Shown piece by piece: positions 1-10,837 of a stretch of DNA of 64,000 nucleotides. The notes beneath the pieces were generated by a model. That model made no database searches. It had not been told where the DNA came from and saw only the letters and a program-made list of their open reading frames with translations. This stretch comes from Labia minor. Its lineage: Eukaryota > Arthropoda > Insecta > Dermaptera > Spongiphoridae. Position 1 is the first letter of the stretch. Each line of letters begins with the position of its first letter. The DNA lies in assembly GCA_963082975.1 (NCBI GenBank), contig OY720345.1, positions 78,523,034-78,587,033 of the forward strand. Direction: 5' to 3'. Both the position numbers and the translations under genes were made by a program.

Positions 1-1956
1 AGTTTCTAGTTTCGGATGTGGAAATTGTAGTTAAAGCAAATCATCTTCACGTTTCTGATGATCGCCGTTCTAATTTATTTATAACTCAAGAGATCAAGGA
101 AGAATTTGAAGATTATTGGAAATCATTTGCTGATCGACCTTTAGAAGGACGGAATAATATATTAACTTCTTTTTGTCCTGAGGTTTTAACAAAATAATAT
201 TCAATATATTAATTATTATAATTTCTAAGATAATTATATTTTTTTGTTGAAATATCTCTTACAGGTTTATGGAATGTATTTGGTAAAATTAGCTTTTGCT
301 GTGGGGTTTTAGCTGGTGGTGTACAAAAAGTAGATTCTTCTGGTACTGCCGTTCGAGGGGAACCCCATTTTCTTTTGGTTGGAGATTCTGGTACAGGAAA
401 ATCACAATTTTTACGATTTGCATCAAAACTTATACCCAGATCTATTATGACATGCGGATCTGGTACGACAAGTGCTGGTCTTACCGTTTCGGCCATTATG
501 GTATATTGATAACTATCTTTTTCTGCACTTTGTCCCATTGCAACCTTAATTTAAGTCTGCTTGAAAATTATTATCCTATTCTAAGTATTTAAGTATGTAT
601 CTCGTTTTAATTCATTTCGAATTTCAAATGTTTCTGATACTTGATTCCCTACCCTACCTTTACTGCCCACGAGAAAAATCTTCGAATCATACGAATTTTG
701 ATTAATTTCCTTTTTAACAATTTTTTTCAATTTTCATAATTTGTTTTTTTTTTCTCTTATATTATCTATTAAAAAAAAATAATTTTATTTTAGGCTGAAG
801 GGGAATGGCAATTTGAAGCTGGAGCCCTCGTACTTTCCGATGGTGGAATATGTTGCATCGATGAATTTTCACTCCTCCGGGAAGAAGATCGGGCAAGTAT
901 TCATGAAGCCATGGAGCAACAAAGTATAAGTGTAGCCAAAGCTGGAATGGTGTGCAAATTAAATACACGATGTAGTGTAATTGCTACAGATAATCCGATC
1001 GGTGATACGTATAAAAGTGACCTTCCAATGGAGAAAAATATTAAATTAGAAAGTCCTCTCTTAAGTAGATTTGATTTAACTTTTATACTCTTGGATACAA
1101 AATATGAAGAATTAGATAGGTTAATAATTATATTTACAATTTATTCTATAATTATTTTTTTTAAACAAAATTTTTCACTAATTAAGTGTATTAATTAGAA
1201 AAATAAAAAATTTTTAGAATGATTTCTGATGTTATAGTAGATGCAACTGAGAAAAATTCAAAACTTAGTACCCACTGGCCAATTGAAAAATTAAGATCGT
1301 ATTTTGCTATATTATAAAAAATAAACAACCTGAAATGACAAAAGAATCAAATATTTTATTATTAAGATATTATCAAGAACAACGTCAGAATCCGAACAGA
1401 AATCCAGCAAGAACAACTGTAAGACTTTTAGAAAGTCTTGTTAGGTAATTTCATTTAAAATTTATTAAATTGTCGAAAATTATTTTATAATTAATTATTT
1501 TTTATCAAATCGATAATAATTTATCTAGTGGATCATTCAATAATTGATAGATAGATGCAGTGAATAAGATTGTTGAATTGATTTGTTTTTAATATAAATT
1601 CAATTATTGCTTTATATATTAAACTTTTGTACTGAATCATCATTTATTATAATAACAATCATTAATTTTTATTTTAGATTAGCCCAAGCACATGCGAAAT
1701 TAATGTTTCGAAGTAAAGTTGAAATACAAGATGCTGTCATTGCAATAGTATTGGTGGAATATTCCATGCATGATTCTAGTGTAATGGAATTGGATAGTTC
1801 GTTAACAGATACATTTCCTGAAAATCCATATACACAATATGAAGCCCATAGTAATAATAAATATTATTTTTTATACATCAGTTTATATAAATTTCTACAA
1901 ATATCATTATTTATTTTTCAGAGTCTCGAATCTTTAGCAAATTGAATTTTTACTAA
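1..1956 (+). CDS. MCM9: MCM9-type DNA helicase, 3' part, two frame breaks
   Basis: Partial gene entering from the left edge. Exons read as <1-182, 265-500, 794-1119, 1218-1444, 1678-1850 and 1922-1956, all with GT..AG borders and matching phases. The AAA+ core shows Walker A GDSGTGKS, Walker B ICCIDEF, the sensor ATDNP and the arginine finger SRFD. The wording [20 protein letters not shown] and the tail [12 protein letters not shown]...FPENP fit MCM9 better than MCM8 or MCM2-7. MCM9 is a nuclear helicase that works with MCM8 in homologous recombination and mismatch repair. The C-terminus is short: a last exon of about 11 codons, without the long tail of vertebrate MCM9. Two indels break the frame, one in a G run near 302-306 and one near 1297-1313. 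Splice sites and conserved residues are otherwise kept, so this is either a young pseudogene or a live gene carrying assembly errors. Confidence 0.85.
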
Positions 1957-2397
1957 AAAAAAAATATTAATAATGATTGGAGAATAAATTAATTTCATTA
2001 AATTGTTATTCGTTGTTAAATTATTTTTTATGTATTACGAATGAAAATATAAATTAAATAATAAAATATTAAAAACCCTATCTTATTTTTTTTTATATAT
2101 ATGATTTATATTTATTATATGATTATACATATTGTTTTTATATTTAATTTTCGATATTTATAAACTTTTTCTTAAATGAAATATTTAAATTCATAAGTAT
2201 ATAAAATTATAATTAGTTAGAAATATATATATATATATTATATACAGGCATACTTCTATTAATGTCTTTTAAACATTTAAAAAAAAATATTTAAATATGA
2301 ATTTAAGCCTTTTATACTTTTTAAATGAAGTATAAATGAAATAAAATTTTATTTCAAAATAAAAATATATACCATTTCTTTTTTTTTCTTCAAAGTA
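1957..2397. other. AT-rich spacer after MCM9
   Basis: No coding signal. It holds A/T runs, a short (AT)n stretch near 2227-2240 and several AATAAA-like hexamers just after the MCM9 stop (2040-2070) that could serve for polyadenylation. Confidence 0.5.
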
Positions 2398-2742
2398 CAA
2401 GTAACCCATGATACAAGAAAACAAGGTATGTTCACTTCACAGCGAAAACTCGTCCTATTCTGCGCATGACGTCATTCGGCAGGCAGATAAGTAAGTTAGT
2501 TACGCGGGGTAGCATGTAAATCACAGTTTTGTTTCAGTATTTTAACAAATTTTATGAAAATAAACACAAAACAGATATGATTACTTTTAAATATGTTTAT
2601 TTTTTTAAAAGTAAATTTTATTTTGTAAAAAATAAGTGATTACAAGCTATTATTATCATTTTATAACTACGATACAGTCTAGAAATAAATGAACAGATAA
2701 AAATATAGAAAAATATTCGTAATATATCATTTAATGTATATA

Positions 2743-3836
2743 CAGTGGTACCTCGACATACGAGTGCCCCAACATACGAGTGTTTTGAGATACGAGCCGC
2801 CAACCGACCGATATTTTGCTTTGAGATACGAGTAAGATTTGAGATACGAGCACCCCGTGACGATGCACACGGCACCAATTTGCCCACGCATTTCTAATTT
2901 TAAGAAGCTGTACACAAAGCACATGTTCCACAAATGCTTTGAAGTGACGGATAGTACAAACCTGACCCTTCGAGAGTTTTGGAAAGACCATTTTAACATA
3001 GTGACATGTCTAAGAATTATTGATCAGGCCTGGCTGGGTGTCACAAAAAGAACATTAATTTCTGCATGGAAAAAGCTATGGCCTGACGCTGTAACTGAAA
3101 GGATCATTGCAGAATCTGAATATCAAGTGTCAGAAATAGAAGAGATTGTTTCTTTGGGAAAATCTTTGGGTCTAGAAGTAGATGAAAATGATGTAAACGA
3201 ACTCGTCGAGTAACATTTTGAGGAGCTTACAACTGAAGAGTTACAAAACCTACAAACACAGAATGATGTTGTGACCCAAGAAAACACAGTTTCTGAAGAG
3301 ACGCCAGAAACAGAAAATGTTATCTCTTCAAAAGAAATTAAAGAGATCCTAGGAATGTGGGAGAAAATTGTTGAATTTGTAAATAAAAACCACCCCGAAA
3401 AGGTTGCAATTGGTCGGGCTTCGGAATTATTTAACGAAACCTGTCTCAATCATTTTCGCAATACCCTGAAGGGGAGGAAAAAACAAACTTCCTTAGACAA
3501 TTTTGTAAAACGCTTTGCAGATCAAGATGAGCAAGGAGGCGAAAAAAGCAAAGACAAGCGATGATATTTAAGTTTTTTTTTAAATTCTTCTTATTTTTAT
3601 TTATTTAAATGTTCCCATTATTTTTGTTGTTTTTAAATAAATGTTCCTTCTCGTAAAGACATTTGTTTGATTCAAAATAGCATACAAAAAACAAAACTAA
3701 GGTGATTTTTGGGGACTGGAACGGATTAAAAGCTTTTCTATTAGTTTTAATGGCGCGAAGTGCTTTGAGATACGAACAATTTGAGATACGAGCAAGGTCT
3801 TGGAACGAATTAAGCTCGTATGTCGAGGTATCACTG
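2743..3836 (+). mobile_element. Tigger/pogo-type element, internally deleted
   Basis: Inverted ends CAGTGGTACCTCGACATACG and, on the other strand, CAGTGATACCTCGACATACG are flanked by TA on both sides, as in Tc1/mariner-Tigger elements. Near both ends the word GAGATACGAG recurs (five copies at the left, at least two at the right), probably transposase-binding repeats. The interior codes only for a transposase C-terminus. It lies inside the P-like element, so it inserted later than that element. Confidence 0.87.
2869..3564 (+). pseudogene. Tigger-type transposase C-terminal remnant
   Basis: One frame reads from about 2869 to 3564 with a single TAA at 3211-3213. The stretch LREFWKDHFNI, then SAWKKLWPDAV, and the later FEELTTEELQNLQ and SLDNFVKRF match the C-terminal half of Tigger/pogo transposases (CENP-B-related, cut and paste). 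The N-terminal helix-turn-helix region and most of the catalytic DDE region are missing. It cannot encode an active enzyme. Confidence 0.75.
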
Positions 3837-4122
3837 TATATGTAAAAGTAAGTATAAAATTAAAATTACCTAATATGAAAAATGGATTATAAAAATTTTT
3901 TAATTTACTTTGTACTTGATTTATGAGAAAAATGTTTTTGTAAAAGTTCTCGATTAATTTTTCGAATTCTAATATACGTTCGTACTTTTATATAATAGTT
4001 CAAAACTTCTATAGAAATATCTTCAATATGCTTAGTTTTAGTATGAATTTCATTAGCTAAATCTGTTATTATATTATTTTTATTGAAATTATTTCCATGA
4101 AACTTTTGAAACATATCCTCTG

Positions 4123-5209
4123 TGTTTCCGCATGGAACCTGAATTCAAATAAATTTGAATTCCCGCCCTCTGACTAAGTTTAAATAGTAATTAAGTTAAT
4201 ATTTATAAATATTAGTGTTAATTAATTATATAATGTAGTTTAATATTTTTAAGTTAATTTAATTTATAGTTTTAAATATTTAATTGTTATTGTCATAAAT
4301 TCATGAGGTTGACCACCCCCCTCCCTTACTATCTACATATAAAAAGACAGGCCGAGCTCTCTGAAGCCCCCGCTGCTGTTGTCCCTGTCGCCCGAGTGCT
4401 ATTGCCTTTGTCTGTCGCTGCGGCCTGTTGTTTTTATCTGCTCGTCCACTGCTTACTGGGGCTTTTTGGCCCACCGACGCCTTATTCGACCCGTTCGAAT
4501 TTACAACTCGAACGCGGTGCTTTTGGGGTCGTCGACGAGGCTACAGATTGCAGCCGCCGGTCCTGTGCTCCAGAGTTTGTTCCGAGGGGGCAAACCCAGT
4601 GATTCCTGAGGGGATCATCTCTACCTTTGGATCCGTGCTGGTCCATTCATCCCGTTGGAAACTCGAGGAGGGTCCAAAGCCAATTGATCGTTGGATCAAT
4701 TGCGAAACCAGCAGAGAAGACATCCAGGCAGCGAACGGCAGCGTAAACCCCCATTTAATTCAATTCCCGGTGGTCAGATAAGTGCACTTATGAACACTTT
4801 GAACTATATTAATTTTAGATTGAAAATTTAGATTTAAGTTGATATATAAAAATATTTAGGTGACCCTAAATATAATTAATCCGTTTTTAATTGAACCTAA
4901 TTTTAATTTAATTAAATATTGAAAAAGTTGATTATAGTGTTTATTTAGCGAGCTTTTTTCAATCCCAAATTCTTAATATATTAAACATAGACCTTTGATA
5001 CAGTCCATTTAAATTTCCAGGTGCGATAGAAGTGAAGAGGTTGCTATCGTAATTTTATTAATTCCTCTTTTTAGCCTTCGAGCAAAATTAATATATATTA
5101 AGGATTCATCCCCTTCCATTTCCTCCCACTTTCGATTTTCAGGAACAATAGCTTTCTATTATTTTTTAGGTCTTACAAGCCTCTATAGTCGATGTATCAA
5201 GCGGATACA
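4123..5209 (+). repeat. 5' LTR of BEL/Pao element
   Basis: TG...CA ends. A TATA-like TATAAAAAG lies at about 4338-4346, just upstream of a GC-rich tract (4350-4760) that contrasts with the AT-rich remainder. Transcription probably starts shortly after this TATA. The short ORFs inside the LTR recur in the 3' LTR and are not genes. Confidence 0.93.
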
Positions 5210-5222
5210 TCATTAAAGTTTT

Positions 5223-5241
5223 TGGTCCTTCTTTAGCCGGA
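5223..5241 (+). promoter_or_regulatory. Candidate primer-binding site (tRNA-Tyr-like)
   Basis: TGGTCCTTC followed, after a 2-3 nt mismatch, by AGCCGGAT matches the complement of a generic animal tRNA-Tyr 3' end. It starts 13 nt after the LTR, farther than usual. The tRNA identity rests on memory of the tRNA and is not certain. Confidence 0.4.
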
Positions 5242-5545
5242 TAAAATTGAAGATTTTATCTGGTTTTAATTTAATATAAATAATTTTATATTAGTTTCAA
5301 AAGAAAGCATTTGTTCTTGAGATAGAATTGCAATAAACATTATATTCAGTTGGAATATTTTGTTACCTGACCCTTGCAATAGCAAATTTCCTTTCCATTC
5401 ATTTTCTTTGTCCTTTGTTTGAAAAAAGGTCGCTAAAGTTTTAAAAGGTTCGTTTAAAATTAATATTTTAAAGGATCTTTTAATAGTTATATAAATAATT
5501 TTAGTCTCTCAGGGAGATTAATTAAAATTAAAATAAAATTTTAAA

Positions 5546-7654
5546 ATGTCGAGGGCATTTAAATTATACCACAGAAAATTAAATATATGTGCAGGTTCTG
5601 TGCACACCATCACTTCCGCCTTGGGGGATATAGGTAAGGCCGACTCGGATGTTTTAGAAGTTCGATTGATTCAGTTGGAATCTTCCAATGTAAGCATCAA
5701 CGAGGTGAACTCAGATGTTCTCTCAGATGCTTCATTGGGAGATGAAGAAACAACTGAAATGATTAATCGGATTCTGGACATGTCGAGTGGCCTGTTATTA
5801 AAAATTAGGCAGATTAAAAACGAGCTAGAGGCTCGTAGGCAGACTTGCGATAGGCCTAAAATTACGGCAAAGCCAAGGCTGCCTCAATTAGATATTCCCA
5901 AATTCTCTGGAAAAATTGAGAATTGGGAAAGTTTCAAAAATAGTTTTTCTTCAATTGTAGGAGATCGAGATGATTTATCCTCTCTCGAGAAATTAAATTT
6001 TTTAAAAGGAGCCTTGCAAGGGGAGGCTTTAGAATGCGTGGGCATGTATCCAATGAAGGGTGAGAATTACAAAATTGTATGGGACACCCTCAATAATAGA
6101 TACAATAGGGAATCGGAAATCGTGTACCGGTTTATTGGGCGGATTATGGATATCCCTAAAGCCACTTCACATTCGGCAAATAGTTTGTTCAAAGTATTTT
6201 CAACGTTTCAGAACGTTTTAAATAATCTTGAGGCGTTGAAAATACAATTGGATGACTGTGACCCTCTTTGGACTTTCTCTCTTCTAGAGAAAGTTGACTA
6301 CGAAACAAAGCGGGCATGGTATTATGAAATGAATAACTTCGAATTCCCCAGCCTAAAAAAGATATTGGCCTTTTTAGAAAGGCGGTATAATTCTTGCCTA
6401 GGAGCTCAGCCAGGCCTGAGCATTGAAAAGGGCAATAAAACAATAGACCATGGAAGGGAAAAACAAAATTTTAAAAAAGCAGGCATTTTTCATACAATGG
6501 GCGGGCCCCCATTCGACTGCAGCATATGTGGAAAAAAACACTCCTTAAAAGAGTGTCATAAATTTAAAAAATTATCACTTGGCGAGCGCAAGGGAAAAAT
6601 TAGGGAATTGAAGCGATGCTTCAATTGTCTAGGATTGAAACATTCTGCGGCAGACTGTTTTAAACCTCCTTGCGCTCAGTGTAATAAAAAATTGAATAAA
6701 TTGCTACACATAGATGTAGAAAGCAATAAATTGGAGGATAAATCAATTAATTTGAATGTAGATGCATTACAAACGCATATAATGCAGTCGAATGCGGGTT
6801 GTAATAATAATTTATTTAATCCATCACTATTGGCAACTGCGCAGGTACAGATAATAGACATCGAGGGAAAATTGATAAAGGCTAGGTGTCTATTAGATAG
6901 TGGGGCACAGGTAAGCTGTGTTTCGCTTTCAATGGCGAAACGACTCGGTCATAAAATTGAAAAGACCTCTACAAGTCTATTCAATTTGAGTGGCCGGTCA
7001 ATGAGAGTAAAAGGGAAGGTTCAGCTCACCTTTTGCCCTCATTTCTGTACATCGCAAAATTATAAAATAGCTCCTCTTGTTTTGGAAAAATTAACAAGTG
7101 AACAGCCAATACAACAGGTAAGGACCCCCCCTTTCACACTGCCGGCAGGTAATAAATTAGCCGACCCAGAATTTAACATACCTGCAGGCATTGATATAAT
7201 TCTCGGAGCAGAAATATATCCCCTTCTAATGAAATCGAAAACGAAAGTATTTAGAAGGGATTTACCAAAAGCGCAAGACACCCACCTGGGGTGGGTTCTA
7301 ATGGGCCCTTGTAAATATATTAATTCATATCAACAAGGGTCCAATGGGGAAAGGGTAGGGGAAAATAGGCTACCTGGCTCTAGGCGTGATCCTAGGCAAA
7401 ATTATTCAACCAATCGGCAATCTCGTAAAAAGTGGTTTCGGGAGAACCCTAATGATTTGCGTAATAGATTGGTATTGATACCCGATTCCGGCGTGTCCCC
7501 CTTGCAATGGAAACTGGGGAAAATCATTAAAACCTTTCGAGGAAAGGACAATTTGGTACAGGGGGTTAAAATAAAGACCGAGAGGGGAGAATATAACCTT
7601 TCGATCAACAAAATTACATTGTTACCCGATAACGTAAATTTAAATAGATTTTGA
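5546..7654 (+). CDS. Gag-protease-tail polyprotein of BEL/Pao element (702 aa)
   Basis: Single open frame. Residues about 112-290 are the gag region known as DUF1759 (starts PQLDIPKFSGKIENWESFK). Residues 325-388 hold Cys/His knuckles (CSICGKKHSLKECH, CFNCLGLKHSAADC, CAQC). Residues about 430-590 are a retropepsin-like protease with the active-site motif LLDSGAQ at 449-455 and ILGAEIY further on. Then, after a linker at about 590-635, the text goes straight to RLVLIPDSGVSPLQWKLGKI...ITLLP. That segment normally closes the polyprotein after integrase (DUF5641 type). About 1,000 or more residues of reverse transcriptase, RNase H and integrase are therefore missing, without loss of frame. The product could still form particles and process Gag, but it could not reverse-transcribe or integrate. 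Confidence 0.9.
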   Translation: MSRAFKLYHRKLNICAGSVHTITSALGDIGKADSDVLEVRLIQLESSNVSINEVNSDVLSDASLGDEETTEMINRILDMSSGLLLKIRQIKNELEARRQTCDRPKITAKPRLPQLDIPKFSGKIENWESFKNSFSSIVGDRDDLSSLEKLNFLKGALQGEALECVGMYPMKGENYKIVWDTLNNRYNRESEIVYRFIGRIMDIPKATSHSANSLFKVFSTFQNVLNNLEALKIQLDDCDPLWTFSLLEKVDYETKRAWYYEMNNFEFPSLKKILAFLERRYNSCLGAQPGLSIEKGNKTIDHGREKQNFKKAGIFHTMGGPPFDCSICGKKHSLKECHKFKKLSLGERKGKIRELKRCFNCLGLKHSAADCFKPPCAQCNKKLNKLLHIDVESNKLEDKSINLNVDALQTHIMQSNAGCNNNLFNPSLLATAQVQIIDIEGKLIKARCLLDSGAQVSCVSLSMAKRLGHKIEKTSTSLFNLSGRSMRVKGKVQLTFCPHFCTSQNYKIAPLVLEKLTSEQPIQQVRTPPFTLPAGNKLADPEFNIPAGIDIILGAEIYPLLMKSKTKVFRRDLPKAQDTHLGWVLMGPCKYINSYQQGSNGERVGENRLPGSRRDPRQNYSTNRQSRKKWFRENPNDLRNRLVLIPDSGVSPLQWKLGKIIKTFRGKDNLVQGVKIKTERGEYNLSINKITLLPDNVNLNRF

Positions 7655-7663
7655 CAGTCCGTC

Positions 7664-7677
7664 AAGGGGGGGAGTGA
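7664..7677 (+). promoter_or_regulatory. Polypurine tract of BEL/Pao element
   Basis: AAGGGGGGGAGTGA lies immediately upstream of the 3' LTR, the expected plus-strand primer position. Confidence 0.75.
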
Positions 7678-8764
7678 TGTTTCCGCATGGAACCTGAATT
7701 CAAATAAATTTGAATTCCCGCCCTCTGACTAAGTTTAAATAGTAATTAAGTTAATATTTATAAATATTAGTGTTAATTAATTATATAATGTAGTTTAATA
7801 TTTTTAAGTTAATTTAATTTATAGTTTTAAATATTTAATTGTTATTGTCATAAATTCATGAGGTTGACCACCCCCCTCCCTTACTATCTACATATAAAAA
7901 GACAGGCCGAGCTCTCTGAAGCCCCCGCTGCTGTTGTCCCTGTCGCCCGAGTGCTATTGCCTTTGTCTGTCGCTGCGGCCTGTTGTTTTTATCTGCTCGT
8001 CCACTGCTTACTGGGGCTTTTTGGCCCACCGACGCCTTATTCGACCCGTTCGAATTTACAACTCGAACGCGGTGCTTTTGGGGTCGTCGACGAGGCTACA
8101 GATTGCAGCCGCCGGTCCTGTGCTCCAGAGTTTGTTCCGAGGGGGCAAACCCAGTGATTCCTGAGGGGATCATCTCTACCTTTGGATCCGTGCTGGTCCA
8201 TTCATCCCGTTGGAAACTCGAGGAGGGTCCAAAGCCAATTGATCGTTGGATCAATTGCGAAACCAGCAGAGAAGACATCCAGGCAGCGAACGGCAGCGTA
8301 AACCCCCATTTAATTCAATTCCCGGTGGTCAGATAAGTGCACTTATGAACACTTTGAACTATATTAATTTTAGATTGAAAATTTAGATTTAAGTTGATAT
8401 ATAAAAATATTTAGGTGACCCTAAATATAATTAATCCGTTTTTAATTGAACCTAATTTTAATTTAATTAAATATTGAAAAAGTTGATTATAGTGTTTATT
8501 TAGCGAGCTTTTTTCAATCCCAAATTCTTAATATATTAAACATAGACCTTTGATACAGTCCATTTAAATTTCCAGGTGCGATAGAAGTGAAGAGGTTGCT
8601 ATCGTAATTTTATTAATTCCTCTTTTTAGCCTTCGAGCAAAATTAATATATATTAAGGATTCATCCCCTTCCATTTCCTCCCACTTTCGATTTTCAGGAA
8701 CAATAGCTTTCTATTATTTTTTAGGTCTTACAAGCCTCTATAGTCGATGTATCAAGCGGATACA
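7678..8764 (+). repeat. 3' LTR of BEL/Pao element
   Basis: Same length as the 5' LTR and, as far as I can compare by eye, the same sequence. It is followed by the second ctctg target copy. Confidence 0.93.
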
Positions 8765-9951
8765 CTCTGCAACTTTAATAATTGCAAAGAAATTTTCACT
8801 TGGATAACTTAAATGTCCTTGAGATATAAATGTTATCCAGTTTAAAGTTTCATCTATTTTATCAAATTTTTTTAAATTATTGCCCAGAAATGAATATTTT
8901 GACCTAAAGCGATAAACGATATATCTAGCTAAGTACATAAGTGCATTATTATCTAATTCAGTTTCACAAATTGGCCCTAATTCATGGGTAAGTTCAGCTA
9001 TACAATCGTCATGCAAATCTTCTGCTTCTTTTTGAAAATTAATAGTATTAAATAAAATTTCAGTCGCGTTAGCATCTACTTCCTCTTGCGAAAAACTACT
9101 CTCTGACAATGATGGTGATCTAGATTTTAATGTTACAGAAAATTCACAAGCCGGTTTAATTATGTTTTCATCAGATGAAGATAGCAATTCTGTATTTTTA
9201 TTGTTTACAAATACAGCTGAAGCATGATTTCCCAATATGTACCATCTTAGTCGATGTTGAAAATCTATAGCAGATGGATGATCTCTTGCCCCTCCCATTG
9301 CTCGCATGTACGAATAAAAATTTTCTAGTATATCATGATTAATTCTACTTGTTATTATATATTCAACATTAAATTTAGATTTTACTTCCGCAAATTTCCT
9401 TCTTCCTTTTTGGTAATTTTTCCGTGGATGCATCATCTTGTTTCAAATTACGCTTTTGTTCTGATAATTGTAAAATCTTCTTTTGTCAAGTCACGCGTTT
9501 ATAACATTCAACATTAAAATGCTCGGAACATATTCTCGCTGTTTTTAAATATATTAATATAAATATTATTATAATAATAATTTTTACTTATTTAAAAAAA
9601 AAACACTCACCATTTTTAACATTAATCTTATCATCCCTGCCACAGGCATTTATCCACAATTTACATAAACTTTCATCCTTTGGAAATCTATGATATATTA
9701 TTCCAGATGTCTTTTTACTAAAATTACTACATCCATGAACTGCACAATACGACATTTTGACTTCACAGCTCAACAATTTACAGAAAGTAAAGCTAATTGT
9801 ATGTTTATTATTGTAACGAATAAATGTTGCGCTCCTATCATTTCAATAGTGGCACGACCATCTGTCTGCCGCCTGACGTCACAGTGAGCTAGAGAGAGGG
9901 GGAAAAGCTGCGCGTGGACATAACTTGTGTACTTGTATCATGCAAGTAACC

Positions 9952-10615
9952 CAAATGACTCCATGGGCCTCTGATTAGGAGCCGCATTTAGGGAAACGAA
10001 TTTAAATTTTACAATGTATTAAAAAACACTTTTAATACTTGCTTGATGCTTAATGTTTAATGTTTTTATTTATTATTTTTCGGCTACTTTTTTTTAAATA
10101 AAAATAATAATAACAATTTAAAATAAAAAAATATATTCTCTATTAATTACTATTATTTCTAACTTTTTTCTTCATTTTTATGGAATCAAATATGTAGTTT
10201 AAAAATTGTAGGACATATTTTAAATAAAATAACATGTGCAGCATCGTACACGTGGCGGAAGTGAAACTTCTTACAATCTAGAGAATAAGAGAAATTTTAG
10301 TTGAGAGTGTGAGTGAGAGAGAAATAGAGAAAAAGAAAGGGATCATTTCGAAAGACATATAACAGTATAAAATTTTCGTAACAAATATTCGCTTTATTAT
10401 TATTATTATCTACTCTATCATCATATCTACATTGCCTGTACTATTGTCGGTTGGTGCTTCAATTGGTAATACTGATATTAATGGCTTGTGATAACTAAAA
10501 TAAGATATATATGTTCGTGATTCGATGCGTACCAATCTATATCTATCCTGTTCTATCGCTGGGTACTGAGTCCATATGTCGCTCTCTCTTTCTCCGCTGT
10601 CGTGTGGCGTCTAAG
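9952..10615. other. AT-rich spacer with a GA-rich patch
   Basis: No gene seen. A GAGA-rich stretch occurs at about 10300-10345. Confidence 0.4.
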
Positions 10616-10837
10616 GTCTAGGCCAGAGGTGGGGAACCTGCGGCCTCCGCGAGGTTCTTGTGCGGCCCTTTGCCACCTAGTACAAAATGGTAGAGTTCGT
10701 TTCAAACAACTATTGTAAATCAACGCCATGACAGTTGCGCGAAAAATCTGTCCAAAAATAGTCATATTGTAACATGACATCAGAATACTAGTCTGAAACC
10801 GACTTTAACACGCATAAACGAGGCTCTCTGGCCCATA

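Larger units (their letters stand above)
4123..8764 (+). mobile_element. BEL/Pao LTR retrotransposon, non-autonomous, recent
   Basis: Two 1087-bp LTRs (4123-5209 and 7678-8764) run TGTTTCC to GGATACA and appear identical. The 5-bp target duplication ctctg lies at 4118-4122 and 8765-8769. A primer-site candidate beginning TGGTCCTTC at 5223 resembles the complement of a tRNA-Tyr 3' end, with a small internal mismatch. A purine tract (7664-7677) precedes the 3' LTR. One open frame (5546-7654) covers gag and protease and then the polyprotein tail. Reverse transcriptase, RNase H and integrase are absent. Identical LTRs and an open frame imply recent movement using enzymes supplied by another element. 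Confidence 0.93.
3905..9755 (-). pseudogene. THAP/P-element transposase, internally deleted and split by an LTR element
   Basis: Exon 1 (9755-9611) gives MSYCAVHGCSNFSKKTSG and a donor GTGAGT. Exon 2 starts at 9538 with ARICSEHFN, completing the C2CH zinc site of a THAP DNA-binding domain. Just after the THAP domain (about 9480) the frame is shifted and broken. The sequence then jumps, near 9400-9430, to the C-terminal region with ITSRINHDILENFYSYMRAM, a motif near the end of P/THAP9-type transposases. The RNase H-like catalytic core is missing. Coding stops at 8770 where the BEL element sits and resumes at 4117 with MFQKFHGNNF, ending at 3905. Removing the BEL element and one ctctg copy keeps the reading frame across the joint, which supports this order of events. 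An earlier start at 9776 is possible, but MSYC is the usual THAP start. Confidence 0.8.
2407..9942 (-). mobile_element. P-like (THAP) DNA transposon hosting two later insertions
   Basis: The ends are inverted copies starting CATGATACAAG, followed by a similar ACAAGkTATGTyCAC block; CATGAT is also how Drosophila P-element ends begin. The flanks share CAAGTAACC (2398-2406 and 9943-9951), which contains the 8-bp duplication expected of P elements. Between the ends lie a THAP domain and the transposase C-terminus on the minus strand. A Tigger-type element (2743-3836) and a BEL element (4123-8764) are nested inside. Without these insertions the element is about 1.8 kb. It lacks the catalytic middle of the transposase, so it was itself non-autonomous. 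Confidence 0.82.

Noticed and set aside
4303-4781. Overlapping open frames of 76-117 codons in the BEL LTR (and again at 7858-8336)
   Set aside because: They lie in the GC-rich part of the LTR, occur in both LTRs and resemble no protein.
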